Source: an uncultured Aquimarina sp. (lineage in GTDB: Bacteria; Bacteroidota; Bacteroidia; Flavobacteriales; Flavobacteriaceae). From it: 64,000 nt of DNA. Each line of letters begins with the position of its first letter. Position 1 is the stretch's first letter. The notes beneath the pieces are model-generated. The model was given only the letters and a program-made list of their open reading frames with translations, was not told the origin of the DNA and made no database searches. The position numbers were made by a program, and so were the translations under genes. Below are positions 49,438 to 59,650 of the stretch, piece after piece. The DNA is taken from NCBI GenBank assembly GCA_947498455.1, contig CANMKK010000015.1, positions 1 through 64,000 on the forward strand, given 5' to 3'.

Positions 49438-52400
49438 ATGCGTAAAATTATTGCTTATTTCATTAAGTATCATGTTGCTGTAAATGTGATCGTGATAGCC
49501 TTTTTTGCGTTTGGTATTGTTGGAGTGATTTCGCTGAAATCGTCTTTTTTTCCTCTGATTGATTCTAAAAATATTAATATTGATATAACATATCCCGGAG
49601 CTTCACCGCTGGAAGTAGAGGAAGGGATTGTGCTTAAAATAGAAGATAATCTAAAAGGGTTGGATGGAGTTGACCGGGTAACATCAACATCCAGAGAGAA
49701 TAGTGGGAGGATCAATGTAGAAATCGAAAAAGGAAAGAATATTGATTTTATGCTGCTGGAAATAAAGAATGCAGTAGATCGTGTACCTTCATTTCCGGTT
49801 GGCATGGAGCCATTGGTTGTGGCTAAGCAAGAAGCGATACGCCCCACCATAAGTTTTGCAATAAGTGGAAAAAAAATACCACTAGCAACGCTAAAGCAAA
49901 TTGCCCTCCAAATCGAAAATGACTTAAGAGGAATAGATGGTATTTCGCAGATATTGATTAGCGGTTATCCTGCAGAAGAAATTGAAATAGCAGTTAATGA
50001 AAATAAGTTATTAGCATTTGATCTCGGTTTTAGTGAAGTTGCTCAAGCGGTTAGTAGGGCTAATATTTTAACTACAGGAGGTACTATTAAGACGGATGCA
50101 GAGGAATATCTAATACGGGCAAATAATCGATCTTATTACGGAGATGAATTGTCCAATCTTATTGTGCGTGCTGATGCAACCGGGCGAACAATACGGCTAA
50201 AAGATGTAGCAGTGATCCGTGATCGTTTTTCGGAGACTGCTAATGCTACTTATTTTGATGGAGACCTTGCGGTTACTGTAGAAATTACCAGCACCAATAC
50301 AGAAGACCTGATCTCATCAGCAGAGAATGTAAAAGAATATATAAAGGAGTTCAATCAAAAATATAATAATGTACAATTAAATGTTATTAGCGATCGATCC
50401 ATAACACTAGTTCAGCGGACAGAACTTCTAACCGAAAATGCTATTATTGGGATGATTTTGGTGTTATTGTTTTTATCCTTATTTCTAAATACCAGATTGG
50501 CATTTTGGGTAGCTTTTGGGCTTCCTGTCGCATTTATGGGAATGTTTATTTTTGCTAGTTCATTTGGGGTAACAATCAATGTGCTGTCCCTTTTTGCGAT
50601 GATCATTGTTATAGGGATTCTTGTAGATGATGGGATTGTGATTGCAGAAAATATTTACCAACATTATGAACGAGGAAAAACACCTGTCCAAGCTGCAATA
50701 GATGGCACTATGGAAGTAATACCACCAATCGTTTCTGCGATTATAACCACAATTTTGGCTTTTGGTATATTCTTATTCTTAGACGGTAGGATTGGAGAAT
50801 TTTTTGGAGAGGTTTCTGTGGTGGTAATTCTAACTCTGACAGTTTCCTTAGTAGAAGCTTTGATTATTTTGCCAGCACATTTGGCACATTCTAAAGCGCT
50901 GAGAGCGCAAGGAGAAAAGCCTAAAACCACATTAGGGCAACTTTTTGCAAAATTACGATATGTTAATGCCTTCGGAGATAGTATAATGCAGTGGTTAAGA
51001 GACAAAGTATATAGTCCGATGTTACGCTTTGCATTGCAAAACAAACTTTTTACATTTTCTGTTTTTATAGTATTACTAATTCTAACCATAGGTAGTGTAG
51101 GAGGTGGAATCGTTAGGACTTCATTTTTTCCAAGAATAGCTAGTGATCGATTGTCTATTAACCTGGTAATGCCTAATGGAACTAACGAAAGGGTAACAGA
51201 TAGTATTATTTCTTTAATAGAAGAAAAAGCTTGGATCGTTAATGAAGAATTATCGGAACAATACCTAAAAAGACCCGAATATGAAGGTAAAAAATTATTT
51301 AAGAATGTGATTACTAATATAGGCCCAGGGTCCTCTTCGGCTTCAATAGTAGTTAATTTATTACCAGGAGAAGAACGCCCTGATGAAATACTCTCATCTC
51401 TGGTGACGAATTTAATAAGTAAGAAAGTGGGTGAAGTCACAGGTGTGGAGAGTTTGGTATATGGTAGTGGAGGTAATTTTGGAGGAAGCCCCGTTTCGGT
51501 ATCTTTATTAGGAAATAATATCGAAGAATTGAAGGCGGCAAAAGCAGAGTTAAAAGAATCTTTAGTGGATAATACCCTGCTTAAGGATGTTACAGATAAT
51601 GACCCTGCCGGAATTAAAGAGATCCGTATAGAATTAAAGGAGAATGCTTATTTACTAGGATTGAACTTACGCGATGTAATGTCTCAGGTGCGTTCCGGTT
51701 TTTTTGGAATACAGGCACAACGATTTCAGAGAGGACAAGATGAAATCCGTGTATGGGTACGTTATGATCGCGATAATCGATCTTCAATTACCAATTTAGA
51801 TGATATGCGAATTACTACTATAAGTGGAGAACGTATACCTCTTAATGAGATAGCTAATTATACTATAGAAAGAGGAGATGTAGCTGTTAATCACTTGGAA
51901 GGACGCAGAGAAATACAGATTTCTGCAGATTTAAAAAATGAAGAAACCACAAGTGCTACGGATATTTTACAAGAAATTAGAACGGTAATAATGCCAGAGA
52001 TACTTTCTAAGTACCCCACAGTGACTCCATCCTATGAAGGTCAAAATCGTGAGGCAGGAAAACTTTTAGGGTCTTTAAAGCCTGTGGGATTAACAGTGCT
52101 AGCATTAATATACATAACTATTGCATTTACATTTAGAAGTTACAGTCAGCCTTTATTGCTTTTACTGCTAATTCCATTGAGTTTACCAGCGGTGGCGTTG
52201 GGACATTGGATGCATAATTTTTCAATCAATATCTTATCTATGCTTGGTATTATTGCATTGATCGGAATTATGGTCAATGATGGTTTGGTGTTAATAGGTA
52301 AATTTAATAGTAATCTTAGAGAAGGATTGTCTTTTGATGTATCCATTTATGAAGCAGGAAGATCTCGTTTTCGAGCTATTTTTTTAACATCGCTTACTAC

Positions 52401-52653
52401 AATTGCTGGATTGGTACCACTTATTTTTGAACCTAGTCGGCAAGCAAAATTTTTGATACCAATGGCAATTTCTATTGCGTATGGTATTGGTTTCGCAACG
52501 GTATTAACATTGTTGGTATTACCATTATTTCTTTCTTTTAGTAATAATGTAAAAGTAGCGATCAAATGGTTAATAACAGGAAAAAAGATTACCAGAGAAG
52601 AAGTAGAACGTGCTATAAAAGAGCAAGAAGAAGATAAAGAACATCATGAATAA
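49438..52653 (+). CDS. RND efflux pump permease (AcrB/MdtB superfamily)
   Basis: 1071 residues with the 12-helix RND plan: TM1 near 12-32, periplasmic domain, helices 2-6 from ~335, second periplasmic domain, helices 8-12 to ~1045. Motifs: YPGASPLEVEEGIVLKIEDN, VLLFLSLFLNTRLAFWVAFGLPVAFMG, and ILVDDGIVIAENIYQHYERG in TM4 (proton-relay Asp). Substrate unknown; the HAE/multidrug or exporter branch rather than heavy metals. Overlaps the TolC gene by 8 bases. Confidence 0.92.
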   Translation: MRKIIAYFIKYHVAVNVIVIAFFAFGIVGVISLKSSFFPLIDSKNINIDITYPGASPLEVEEGIVLKIEDNLKGLDGVDRVTSTSRENSGRINVEIEKGKNIDFMLLEIKNAVDRVPSFPVGMEPLVVAKQEAIRPTISFAISGKKIPLATLKQIALQIENDLRGIDGISQILISGYPAEEIEIAVNENKLLAFDLGFSEVAQAVSRANILTTGGTIKTDAEEYLIRANNRSYYGDELSNLIVRADATGRTIRLKDVAVIRDRFSETANATYFDGDLAVTVEITSTNTEDLISSAENVKEYIKEFNQKYNNVQLNVISDRSITLVQRTELLTENAIIGMILVLLFLSLFLNTRLAFWVAFGLPVAFMGMFIFASSFGVTINVLSLFAMIIVIGILVDDGIVIAENIYQHYERGKTPVQAAIDGTMEVIPPIVSAIITTILAFGIFLFLDGRIGEFFGEVSVVVILTLTVSLVEALIILPAHLAHSKALRAQGEKPKTTLGQLFAKLRYVNAFGDSIMQWLRDKVYSPMLRFALQNKLFTFSVFIVLLILTIGSVGGGIVRTSFFPRIASDRLSINLVMPNGTNERVTDSIISLIEEKAWIVNEELSEQYLKRPEYEGKKLFKNVITNIGPGSSSASIVVNLLPGEERPDEILSSLVTNLISKKVGEVTGVESLVYGSGGNFGGSPVSVSLLGNNIEELKAAKAELKESLVDNTLLKDVTDNDPAGIKEIRIELKENAYLLGLNLRDVMSQVRSGFFGIQAQRFQRGQDEIRVWVRYDRDNRSSITNLDDMRITTISGERIPLNEIANYTIERGDVAVNHLEGRREIQISADLKNEETTSATDILQEIRTVIMPEILSKYPTVTPSYEGQNREAGKLLGSLKPVGLTVLALIYITIAFTFRSYSQPLLLLLLIPLSLPAVALGHWMHNFSINILSMLGIIALIGIMVNDGLVLIGKFNSNLREGLSFDVSIYEAGRSRFRAIFLTSLTTIAGLVPLIFEPSRQAKFLIPMAISIAYGIGFATVLTLLVLPLFLSFSNNVKVAIKWLITGKKITREEVERAIKEQEEDKEHHE

Positions 52654-53974
52654 GCATATCATTAAGACTATTTTTTGTTTCTTTTTTGTTTCGTATGTGG
52701 CTTTTGCTCAAAAACTAACGAAGCAAGAGGCGGTACGATTAACCTTAGAAAATAATTACGGAATTTTAATTGCAACCAATACCATTGAAGCTGCAAAAAA
52801 TAATAAAGGAATTCTTAATTCGGGATATTTACCTACCCTATCTGGTAATGCAGGAGCAAACTATCAAATAGCTTCTACAAGTACATCTTTTCCAACAACA
52901 GAAGATCCGGATAGAGATATAACAGATGCAGAAACGCAGCGCTATAATGCTGGATTAAATCTTAATTATACTTTATTTGATGGTTTAGGGCGTTTTTATA
53001 ATTATAAAAGATTAAAAGAGCAATATAATCTCACAGAGTTACAAGCTAGAGAGACCATAGAGAATACAATTTTACAATTATTCACAGTTTACTATGAGGT
53101 AGCAAGATTATCTGAAAATGCGAGTATCCTAGAAGAAACGTTGCGCATTTCAAAAGAACGGGTTACTAGGTCTGATTACCAGTTTCAGTATGGTCAGAAT
53201 ACTAAATTAAACGTACTAAATGCACAAGTAGATGTTGCTAATGATAGTATTAATTTACTGAATACCCGACAACAATTGCAAAATACCAGAAGAGACCTGA
53301 ATAGTATCCTGAATGAAGAATTAGAAAAACAATTTAGTGTTGATACGATTATCAAATTCGCATCCAAATTAGAATTAAGTGATTATCTGGAAAAGGTGTT
53401 TGAAAATAATGTAACCTTATTACAGAATGAAAGTAATCTACGAATTAGTGAGTATGATATTAAAGTAAGTAAATCTGGATATCTTCCTACAGTTGGGTTA
53501 ACGGGGACTTATGGGTGGAATCAATCTAGAAATCCAGCTTCTGCATTCTTTCCTGATAATATTTCTAATACAGCAACTTTTGGAGCGGGTGTAAGTTTGA
53601 CTTGGAATATTTTTGATGGAGGAGGAGCAATCACCAGAGTGAAAAATTCAAAGATTGCCTTAGATAATCAAGAACTGTTAAAAAATCAAATAACAATACA
53701 GGTAGAAAGAGATATTGCAAATGCGTTAGGGAATTATGAAAATCGATTGAAAGTATATAATATCCAGCGGCAAAATGTGTTAACAAATAAGCATAATTTT
53801 GAGCGATCTCAGGAACGTTTTAAATTAGGGCAAATTACATCTATAGAATTTAGACAGGCGCAAATCAATTTGATACAAGCAAGAACAGATAAAAACCTTG
53901 CAAAGTATAATGCGAAAATAGCAGAACTCCAATTATTACAATTAGCAGGGCAATTACTTAATGTAGATTTTTGA
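52646..53974 (+). CDS. TolC-family outer-membrane channel
   Basis: 442 residues. Signal peptide ~1-21 (ending Tyr-Val-Ala-Phe-Ala-Gln). Two OEP halves with long helices: YEVARLSENASILEETLRISKERV and RLKVYNIQRQNVLTNKHNFERSQERF, and barrel strands such as LNYTLFDGLGRFYNY and LTWNIFDGGGAITRV. It overlaps the pump gene by 8 bases: a complete tripartite exporter. Confidence 0.88.
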   Translation: MNKHIIKTIFCFFFVSYVAFAQKLTKQEAVRLTLENNYGILIATNTIEAAKNNKGILNSGYLPTLSGNAGANYQIASTSTSFPTTEDPDRDITDAETQRYNAGLNLNYTLFDGLGRFYNYKRLKEQYNLTELQARETIENTILQLFTVYYEVARLSENASILEETLRISKERVTRSDYQFQYGQNTKLNVLNAQVDVANDSINLLNTRQQLQNTRRDLNSILNEELEKQFSVDTIIKFASKLELSDYLEKVFENNVTLLQNESNLRISEYDIKVSKSGYLPTVGLTGTYGWNQSRNPASAFFPDNISNTATFGAGVSLTWNIFDGGGAITRVKNSKIALDNQELLKNQITIQVERDIANALGNYENRLKVYNIQRQNVLTNKHNFERSQERFKLGQITSIEFRQAQINLIQARTDKNLAKYNAKIAELQLLQLAGQLLNVDF

Positions 53975-53985
53975 TCCCGCATTGT

Positions 53986-54015
53986 GGGTTTAATTTGTTG
54001 AGTATAATTAAACCC
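53986..54015 (+). terminator. Hairpin after the RND operon
   Basis: 10-bp perfect stem GGGTTTAATT / AATTAAACCC with a 10-base loop, 12 bases past the TolC stop. The following sequence is not T-rich, so termination strength is uncertain. Confidence 0.5.
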
Positions 54016-54130
54016 GAGAGTATTGGTTTGTAAAGGAGAAGAGTGTTTTTAGTGTGTTATTAAGTTTTAAAGTGTACTCAAAACAAAACTCTATTATTTT
54101 GAATACGAGTACTATATAAAAGCTATACCA

Positions 54131-54313
54131 ATGTTTGAACACTTTTTTCAATGTCCATATTGCTGGGAAGAAATTTCTATGCTTTTAGACCCATCGATTA
54201 CTTATCAGGTATATGTAGAAGATTGCGAAGTATGTTGCAATCCAATAGAATTACATCCTAGGTTTGAAGAACAAGAATTAGTTGCTTTTGAAGGGTTGAG
54301 TATTGAGCAATGA
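54131..54313 (+). CDS. CPXCG motif-containing cysteine-rich protein
   Basis: 60 residues with two Cys pairs, Cys-Pro-Tyr-Cys near residue 8 and Cys-Glu-Val-Cys-Cys near 34, a zinc-ribbon-like pattern. The spacing and the YQVYVEDCEVCCNPIELH end are characteristic of this small family of unknown function. Stands alone. Confidence 0.85.
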   Translation: MFEHFFQCPYCWEEISMLLDPSITYQVYVEDCEVCCNPIELHPRFEEQELVAFEGLSIEQ

Positions 54314-54489
54314 TTTTATGTGTTTTGAACATCAAAAATACTTAAGTGATTATAAACACACAGGTTATCGATACTTATTGTCGATTGGTCATTACTTTAA
54401 ATAGGTTTGACCGAGGGTAAAACAGTAATTTATATTTTTTGCTCCATATTTGTAATGTAAAAGAATAGTAACTGACTAATGACATAATT

Positions 54490-54624
54490 ATGAAACTTAT
54501 TATAGTAGTAGCAGAACATAAAAATGGAAGAACACAATATATAGAACATCAAGTAGGTTATGGAACTGCCTTGAGAATGGTGTTAATTGATGTTGTTAGA
54601 CATATAAAGCGAAAAATAAAATAA
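54490..54624 (+). CDS. Small hypothetical protein, 44 residues
   Basis: ATG AAA CTT to TAA gives MKLIIVVAEHKNGRTQY, then a helix-like end rich in Arg and Lys. No known family. It fits in the gap between the CPXCG gene and the leu terminator. Codon use looks ordinary, but length gives little support. Confidence 0.3.
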   Translation: MKLIIVVAEHKNGRTQYIEHQVGYGTALRMVLIDVVRHIKRKIK

Positions 54625-54698
54625 TTAATAAGCGTATCGATTTTAAAAATAAATATGATCTTTTTTATCCCAATATGAAGTAAACTAACGTAAATGTC

Positions 54699-54740
54699 AA
54701 AAACAAAGGTTGACCCATCAGGTCAACCTTTGTTTTTTTT
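54699..54740. terminator. Terminator of the leucine operon
   Basis: Perfect stem of about 15 bp (CAAAGGTTGACC / GGTCAACCTTTG plus A/T flanks), 5-base loop, runs of A and T on both sides: works for leuB (minus) and also for plus-strand transcripts. Confidence 0.9.
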
Positions 54741-54763
54741 ATATAATAATATTGTACAGTTAA

Positions 54764-55822
54764 TTAGATGTTCTCTGCTAACCAATTACCTATTTCGCTA
54801 GTTTTATATGATTTAGCTTCTCCAGCTAAGTCTTCTGTAACAATTCCCTGATCTAAAGATTTGTCAACTACAGTTCTAATTGCATTTGCTTCTTCTGTAA
54901 GTCCAAAAGCGGTTTCGAACATCATTGCTGCTGATAATACAGTTGCTAATGGGTTTGCAATATCTTTTCCAGCTGCTTGTGGGTATGATCCGTGAATTGG
55001 CTCAAACAAAGCAGTTTTTTCTCCTAATGATGCAGAAGGCATTAGTCCCATAGATCCAGAAATTACGGAGGCTTCATCGGTCAGAATATCTCCAAACAAG
55101 TTTTCGGTGATTAGTACATCATACGAATTAGGCCATTGTACCAATCGCATTGCTACGGCATCTACGAATTCATAGCTAACTTCTACTTCTGGATAGTCTT
55201 TTTCCATTCCTTGTACTGTTTCTCTCCATAATCTGGATGATTCCAATACATTTGCCTTGTCTACGCAGCATAATCTTTTGTTTCTGGACATAGCCATTTC
55301 AAACCCTTTTTTAGCTAAACGGGTAACTTCTTCACGGGTATATGTACAGGTGTCATAGGCAGTATTTCCATTATCTTCTCTTCCTCTTTTTCCGAAATAA
55401 ATACCACTGGTTAATTCTCTTAGAAAAACTAAGTCGGTTCCCTCTATACGTTCTCGTTTAAGAGGAGATTTATCAATTAAAGAAGGAAATGTGAACGTAG
55501 GTCTAACATTGGCGAATAGCCCTAATTTCTGACGCATTTTTAATAATCCCTGCTCCGGACGCACTTTTGCAGAAGGATCGTTGTCGAATCTAGGGTGACC
55601 GATTGCTCCAAAAAGTACGGCATCTGCATTGGCACAGATTTCATGGGTTTCGTCTGGATATGGATCTCCTACAGCATCAATTGCGGCAGCACCTGTAAGT
55701 GCAGGTGTCCAGTTTATTTTATGATCATATTTTTTAGCAATCGCATCACAAACTTTTACAGCTTGATCAATAACTTCGGGACCAATTCCATCTCCCGGTA
55801 ATAGTGCTATATTTAATTCCAT
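54764..55822 (-). CDS. leuB: 3-isopropylmalate dehydrogenase
   Basis: Third step of leucine synthesis: NAD-dependent oxidation and decarboxylation of 3-isopropylmalate. 352 residues. Seen: LLPGDGIGPEV, LLKMRQKLGLFANVRP, the RELTSGIYFGKRG loop, DKANVLESSRLWRE, NLFGDILTDEASVISGSMG and EPIHGSYPQAAGKDIANP. Last gene of the leuC-leuD-leuA-like-leuB operon. Confidence 0.97.
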   Translation of the reverse strand: MELNIALLPGDGIGPEVIDQAVKVCDAIAKKYDHKINWTPALTGAAAIDAVGDPYPDETHEICANADAVLFGAIGHPRFDNDPSAKVRPEQGLLKMRQKLGLFANVRPTFTFPSLIDKSPLKRERIEGTDLVFLRELTSGIYFGKRGREDNGNTAYDTCTYTREEVTRLAKKGFEMAMSRNKRLCCVDKANVLESSRLWRETVQGMEKDYPEVEVSYEFVDAVAMRLVQWPNSYDVLITENLFGDILTDEASVISGSMGLMPSASLGEKTALFEPIHGSYPQAAGKDIANPLATVLSAAMMFETAFGLTEEANAIRTVVDKSLDQGIVTEDLAGEAKSYKTSEIGNWLAENI

Positions 55823-55875
55823 TAGTTGCGCTTCTTAAAATGTTTGTATTTAGTGTTTAACTGGGTGTATAATGT

Positions 55876-57399
55876 TTATGCCTCAATAATATTTAGCATT
55901 TTTTCGGTTGCTTTTATTGCAGAAACTGTTTGGTCAGAATCTAAACCTCGGGTAGTGAATTCTTTCTTGTCATTTTTCCAAGTGATCACTGTTTCACATA
56001 GTGCATCCGAGCTACTACCTGGAGGAATTCTAACAGCGTAGTCGATTAATTGCGGCAACGTACTGTTTTTTTGTTCGTATACTTTTCGTACTGCACGCAT
56101 AAATGCATCGTATTGTCCATCCCCTTGTGCATGTTGCTCAATAATTTCGTCTCCCGTTTTTATAGCAACTGTTGCAGAAGGTCTAAGGCCTTTGGCATGA
56201 TTTAGTACATAGGACTTTATCTTTACTTTGTCTTTATATAATTTACTGTCTAATACATCAGAAATTATATATGGAAGATCATCCTGGGTAACTACTTCTT
56301 TTTTATCTCCAAGTTTGATGATACGCCTGGTGACTTTTTTGATATCTTCGGGGCTTAGTTGTAATCCTAGCTCCTGAAGGTTTTTTTCGATATTTGCTTT
56401 GCCAGAAGTTTTTCCTAATGCGTATTTGCGTTTTCTTCCGAAACGTTCTGGCATTAGATCATTAAAATAAAGGTTATGTTTGCTATCTCCATCTGCGTGT
56501 ACTCCTGCGGTTTGTGTAAAAACATTGTCACCTACTACTGGTTTGTTTGCAGGTATTTTAAAACCTGAAAAAGTCTCTACAAGTTTACTAACTTTATATA
56601 AGGCTATTTCTTTGATATTGGTGGTTACTTCCGGAAGGTGATCATTAATTACAGCTATAACGCTAGCTAGAGGGGCGTTTCCTGCACGTTCTCCCATTCC
56701 GTTCATAGTAAGGTGTAATCCGTTTACACCCGCTTTAATACCTTCGATAACATTGGCAACGCCGAGATCATAGTCATTATGCGCGTGGAAATCGAAATGC
56801 AACTGTGGATATTTTTTTCGTAACGATGATAAGTATTCAAGAGTCTCATGAGGTGTTAGGACACCTAAGGTATCTGGAAGCAATACACGCTTGACAGGTT
56901 GCGTTGCAAGAAAGTCAAGAAATTCATGCACATATTCTGGAGAATTGCGCATCCCATTACTCCAATCTTCTAAATAAACATTGTTAGTTATTCCTTCTTT
57001 TTCTGCTTGAGAAAAAACTTCTGCAATATCAGTAAAATGTTGCTTAGGAGTTTTTTTTAACTGATAGGTAAGATGGTTAAGGGATCCTTTGGTTAGTAAA
57101 TTTTGAACCTTAGCTCCGGTATCTTTCATCCATTGTATAGATTTTCCACCATCTACAAAAGTTAAGATTTCTACACGATCAATATATCCATTCTCACTTG
57201 CCCAATCTATAATGTTTTTTACTGCTATAAATTCTCCTTCTGATACTCTGGCGGATGCTACTTCTATACGATCTACACCTAATTCTTCGATAAGAAGGCT
57301 TGCGATGGTAAGTTTCTCTGAAGCAGAAAATGAAATTCCCGAGGTTTGTTCACCATCGCGGAGTGTAGTATCCATTATTTCTATTGACCGTTTGCTCAT
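55876..57399 (-). CDS. 2-isopropylmalate/citramalate-synthase family enzyme
   Basis: From ATG at 57399 (MSKRSIEIMDTTLRDGEQ) the protein has 507 residues; the longer frame to 57480 runs into a repeat hairpin and is rejected. HMGL-like TIM barrel (~5-275) with metal-site DTTLRDGEQ, HFDFHAHNDYDLG and NGMGERAGNAPL; C-terminal LeuA allosteric domain (~360-500, ending RGLDSDQTVSAIKATEKML). The length and catalytic sequence fit the branch that includes CimA-type (R)-citramalate synthases as well as leuA2-type isopropylmalate synthases; position in the leu operon favours isopropylmalate, but sequence reading cannot settle it. Confidence 0.82.
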   Translation of the reverse strand: MSKRSIEIMDTTLRDGEQTSGISFSASEKLTIASLLIEELGVDRIEVASARVSEGEFIAVKNIIDWASENGYIDRVEILTFVDGGKSIQWMKDTGAKVQNLLTKGSLNHLTYQLKKTPKQHFTDIAEVFSQAEKEGITNNVYLEDWSNGMRNSPEYVHEFLDFLATQPVKRVLLPDTLGVLTPHETLEYLSSLRKKYPQLHFDFHAHNDYDLGVANVIEGIKAGVNGLHLTMNGMGERAGNAPLASVIAVINDHLPEVTTNIKEIALYKVSKLVETFSGFKIPANKPVVGDNVFTQTAGVHADGDSKHNLYFNDLMPERFGRKRKYALGKTSGKANIEKNLQELGLQLSPEDIKKVTRRIIKLGDKKEVVTQDDLPYIISDVLDSKLYKDKVKIKSYVLNHAKGLRPSATVAIKTGDEIIEQHAQGDGQYDAFMRAVRKVYEQKNSTLPQLIDYAVRIPPGSSSDALCETVITWKNDKKEFTTRGLDSDQTVSAIKATEKMLNIIEA

Positions 57400-57436
57400 T
57401 TTGATACTGTTTTTATGCGTTAGGGATAGCAGCGGC

Positions 57437-57521
57437 ATCCTTTTTATACCTTGTACATTGAGCGTAGTCGAAATGTACAAGGTATAAAAAGATATAGCGA
57501 ATAGCCCGCCCGAACGCCCTT
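57437..57521. repeat. REP-like hairpin inside the leucine operon
   Basis: A 20-bp perfect inverted repeat (57440-57459 with 57472-57491; CTTTTTATACCTTGTACATT) encloses GAGCGTAGTCGA, the core of the flavobacterial REP-like motif. Flanks GGATAGCAGCGGCATCC and AAGATATAGCGAATAGCCC are typical outer parts of such elements. It sits in the 130-base gap between leuD and the leuA-like gene. Confidence 0.75.
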
Positions 57522-57529
57522 ATTATTTA

Positions 57530-58126
57530 TTAAAAAGGTCTCTCTGCTGCAAATTCCTGAATCTCGGATTTCATTTTGGTAAGGTAATCAATGTCGTCAT
57601 AACCATTCAGCATATTTTCTTTTTTATAGCTATTGATATCGAATGTTTCTGATTGGCCAGTAGCTTTTAGGGTAATGGTTTGTTTCGGAAGGTCTACTTC
57701 GATTTCTGTATCTGGGTTTGCTTCTATAGCATTAAAAATATTTTCTAAAAATTCAGGGCTTACCTGTACTGGTAATACTCCTACATTAAGGCAATTTCCT
57801 CTGAATATATCTGCAAAAAAGCTAGAGATTACACATCGGAATCCATAGTCATACACCGCCCAGGCAGCATGTTCTCTGGATGATCCTGAGCCAAAGTTTT
57901 TTCCGCCAACTAGAATTTTTCCGCTGTATTTTGGGTTGTTTAGCGCAAATTCCTTTTTTGGAGTATCGTCTCCATTGTATCTCCAATCTCTAAAAAGATT
58001 GTCTCCGAACCCTTTTCGTTCTGTTGCTTTAAGGAATCGAGCTGGTATAATCTGATCTGTATCTACGTTTTCTATAGGTAACGGAATCGCTGTACTGGTT
58101 AATATATTGAATTTATCGTAAGCCAT
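57530..58126 (-). CDS. leuD: 3-isopropylmalate dehydratase small subunit
   Basis: 198 residues, swivel domain of isopropylmalate isomerase. Seen: PIENVDTDQIIPARFLK, GGKNFGSGSSREHAAWAVYDYGFRCVIS and FRGNCLNVGVLPV. Works with LeuC; 46 bases from leuC on the same strand. Confidence 0.96.
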   Translation of the reverse strand: MAYDKFNILTSTAIPLPIENVDTDQIIPARFLKATERKGFGDNLFRDWRYNGDDTPKKEFALNNPKYSGKILVGGKNFGSGSSREHAAWAVYDYGFRCVISSFFADIFRGNCLNVGVLPVQVSPEFLENIFNAIEANPDTEIEVDLPKQTITLKATGQSETFDINSYKKENMLNGYDDIDYLTKMKSEIQEFAAERPF

Positions 58127-58172
58127 TTTTTCTTTTTTAATAATTACTGTTTTCTTGCATTGTTTGGTGCAA

Positions 58173-59570
58173 TTATGCTAAGAGTGTTCTAGGGTCTGTT
58201 ACTACTCCTGTAACGGCAGTTGCTGCAGCTACAAGTGGACTTGCTAGTAGTGTTCTTGATCCTGGTCCTTGTCGTCCTTCAAAATTTCTATTGGAGGTGC
58301 TTACTGCTAATTTTCCAGCAGGAACCTTATCTGCATTCATTGCTAAACAGGCAGAACAACCTGGTTCTCTTAGTGTAAATCCAGCTTCTATAATGATGTC
58401 TAATATGCCTTCTTCTTTAATTAAGTCTTCTACTTCATGAGATCCGGGAACTAACCAGGCTGTAACATTGTCGGCTTTTTTTCTTCCTTTGACAATAGAT
58501 GCAAAGGCTCTAAAGTCTTCTATTCGCCCATTTGTACAACTTCCTAAAAAGACATAGTCTACTTCTTTTCCGATCATACTGTCACCTTCATTAAAATCCA
58601 TATATCCTAAAGATTTTTTGTAAGTGGCAACGCCTCCTTCTACTGTATCAGCAAGAGGGATGTTATTGGTGATACCCATTCCCATTCCTGGATTGGTACC
58701 ATAGGTGATCATAGGTTCTATATCACTACCATTGAATGTAAGTTCTTTATCAAAAACAGCATCATCATCTGTTTTTAAAGTTTTCCAGTACTTCATAGCG
58801 GTATCCCAAGCATCTCCTTTTGGTGTCAGAGGCTTATCTTTGATATACTCATATGTTTTTTCATCTGGAGCAATCATACCTCCACGAGCTCCCATTTCGA
58901 TACTAAGGTTACAAACCGTCATTCGGCCTTCCATTGACATATTTCTAAATATATCTCCTGCATATTCTACAAAATATCCTGTGGCACCTGAGGTTGTTAA
59001 TTGAGAAATAATATATAGTGCAACATCTTTTGGTGTAACACCAAAACCAAGTTCTCCATTTACATTGATTCTCATTTTCTTTGGTTTCGGTTGCATGATA
59101 CATTGCGAAGAAAGTACCATTTCTACTTCTGAAGTACCGATCCCAAATGCAATAGCGCCAAAAGCACCGTGAGTAGAGGTATGTGAATCTCCACAAACGA
59201 TAGTAGCTCCGGGAAGTGTGATTCCGTTTTCGGGACCTACAACGTGTACAATACCGTTTTTCTTATGACCTAATCCCCAGTGAGAAATACCCCATTCTGC
59301 GGCATTTTCTTCTAGAGCTTTTAATTGATTCGCTGATAAAGGATCTTCTACAGGTAAGTGCTGGTTAATCGTAGGAGTGTTATGATCTGCGGTGGCAAAT
59401 GTGCGCTCTGGATACAATACAGAATTCCCTCTACTTTTTAAACCTAAAAAAGCTACTGGACTGGTTACTTCGTGGATAAAATGTCTATCTATGAAAAACA
59501 CATCAGGTCCATCTTCTATTTTACGTATTACGTGAGAATCCCACACTTTGTCAAATAATGTCTTACTCAT
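58173..59570 (-). CDS. leuC: 3-isopropylmalate dehydratase large subunit
   Basis: Aconitase-family isomerase, second leucine step. From ATG at 59570 ([15 protein letters not shown]) the protein has 465 residues, the usual length; the frame extension to 59645 is not conserved. Seen: [32 protein letters not shown] region, [12 protein letters not shown] and [11 protein letters not shown], giving the three 4Fe-4S cluster Cys. First gene of the operon. Confidence 0.96.
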   Translation of the reverse strand: MSKTLFDKVWDSHVIRKIEDGPDVFFIDRHFIHEVTSPVAFLGLKSRGNSVLYPERTFATADHNTPTINQHLPVEDPLSANQLKALEENAAEWGISHWGLGHKKNGIVHVVGPENGITLPGATIVCGDSHTSTHGAFGAIAFGIGTSEVEMVLSSQCIMQPKPKKMRINVNGELGFGVTPKDVALYIISQLTTSGATGYFVEYAGDIFRNMSMEGRMTVCNLSIEMGARGGMIAPDEKTYEYIKDKPLTPKGDAWDTAMKYWKTLKTDDDAVFDKELTFNGSDIEPMITYGTNPGMGMGITNNIPLADTVEGGVATYKKSLGYMDFNEGDSMIGKEVDYVFLGSCTNGRIEDFRAFASIVKGRKKADNVTAWLVPGSHEVEDLIKEEGILDIIIEAGFTLREPGCSACLAMNADKVPAGKLAVSTSNRNFEGRQGPGSRTLLASPLVAAATAVTGVVTDPRTLLA

Positions 59571-59642
59571 TTCTATGATCTTTACTAGTATACTAGGTGA
59601 TGTATTTTTACATCTTGTTATTAACGATATTAAAAAAGGTAG

Positions 59643-59650
59643 CAAATTTA
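59643..59650 (-). promoter_or_regulatory. -7 box of the leucine operon
   Basis: Minus strand TAAATTTG matches TAnnTTTG, 72 bases before the leuC ATG. The leader contains GATGTA-aaaa-TACATC and the palindrome CTAGTATACTAG. No leucine-rich leader peptide was found. Confidence 0.45.

Noticed and set aside
49470..51440. Long minus-strand frames opposite the RND pump
   Set aside because: Antisense shadows of the pump gene with no independent support.
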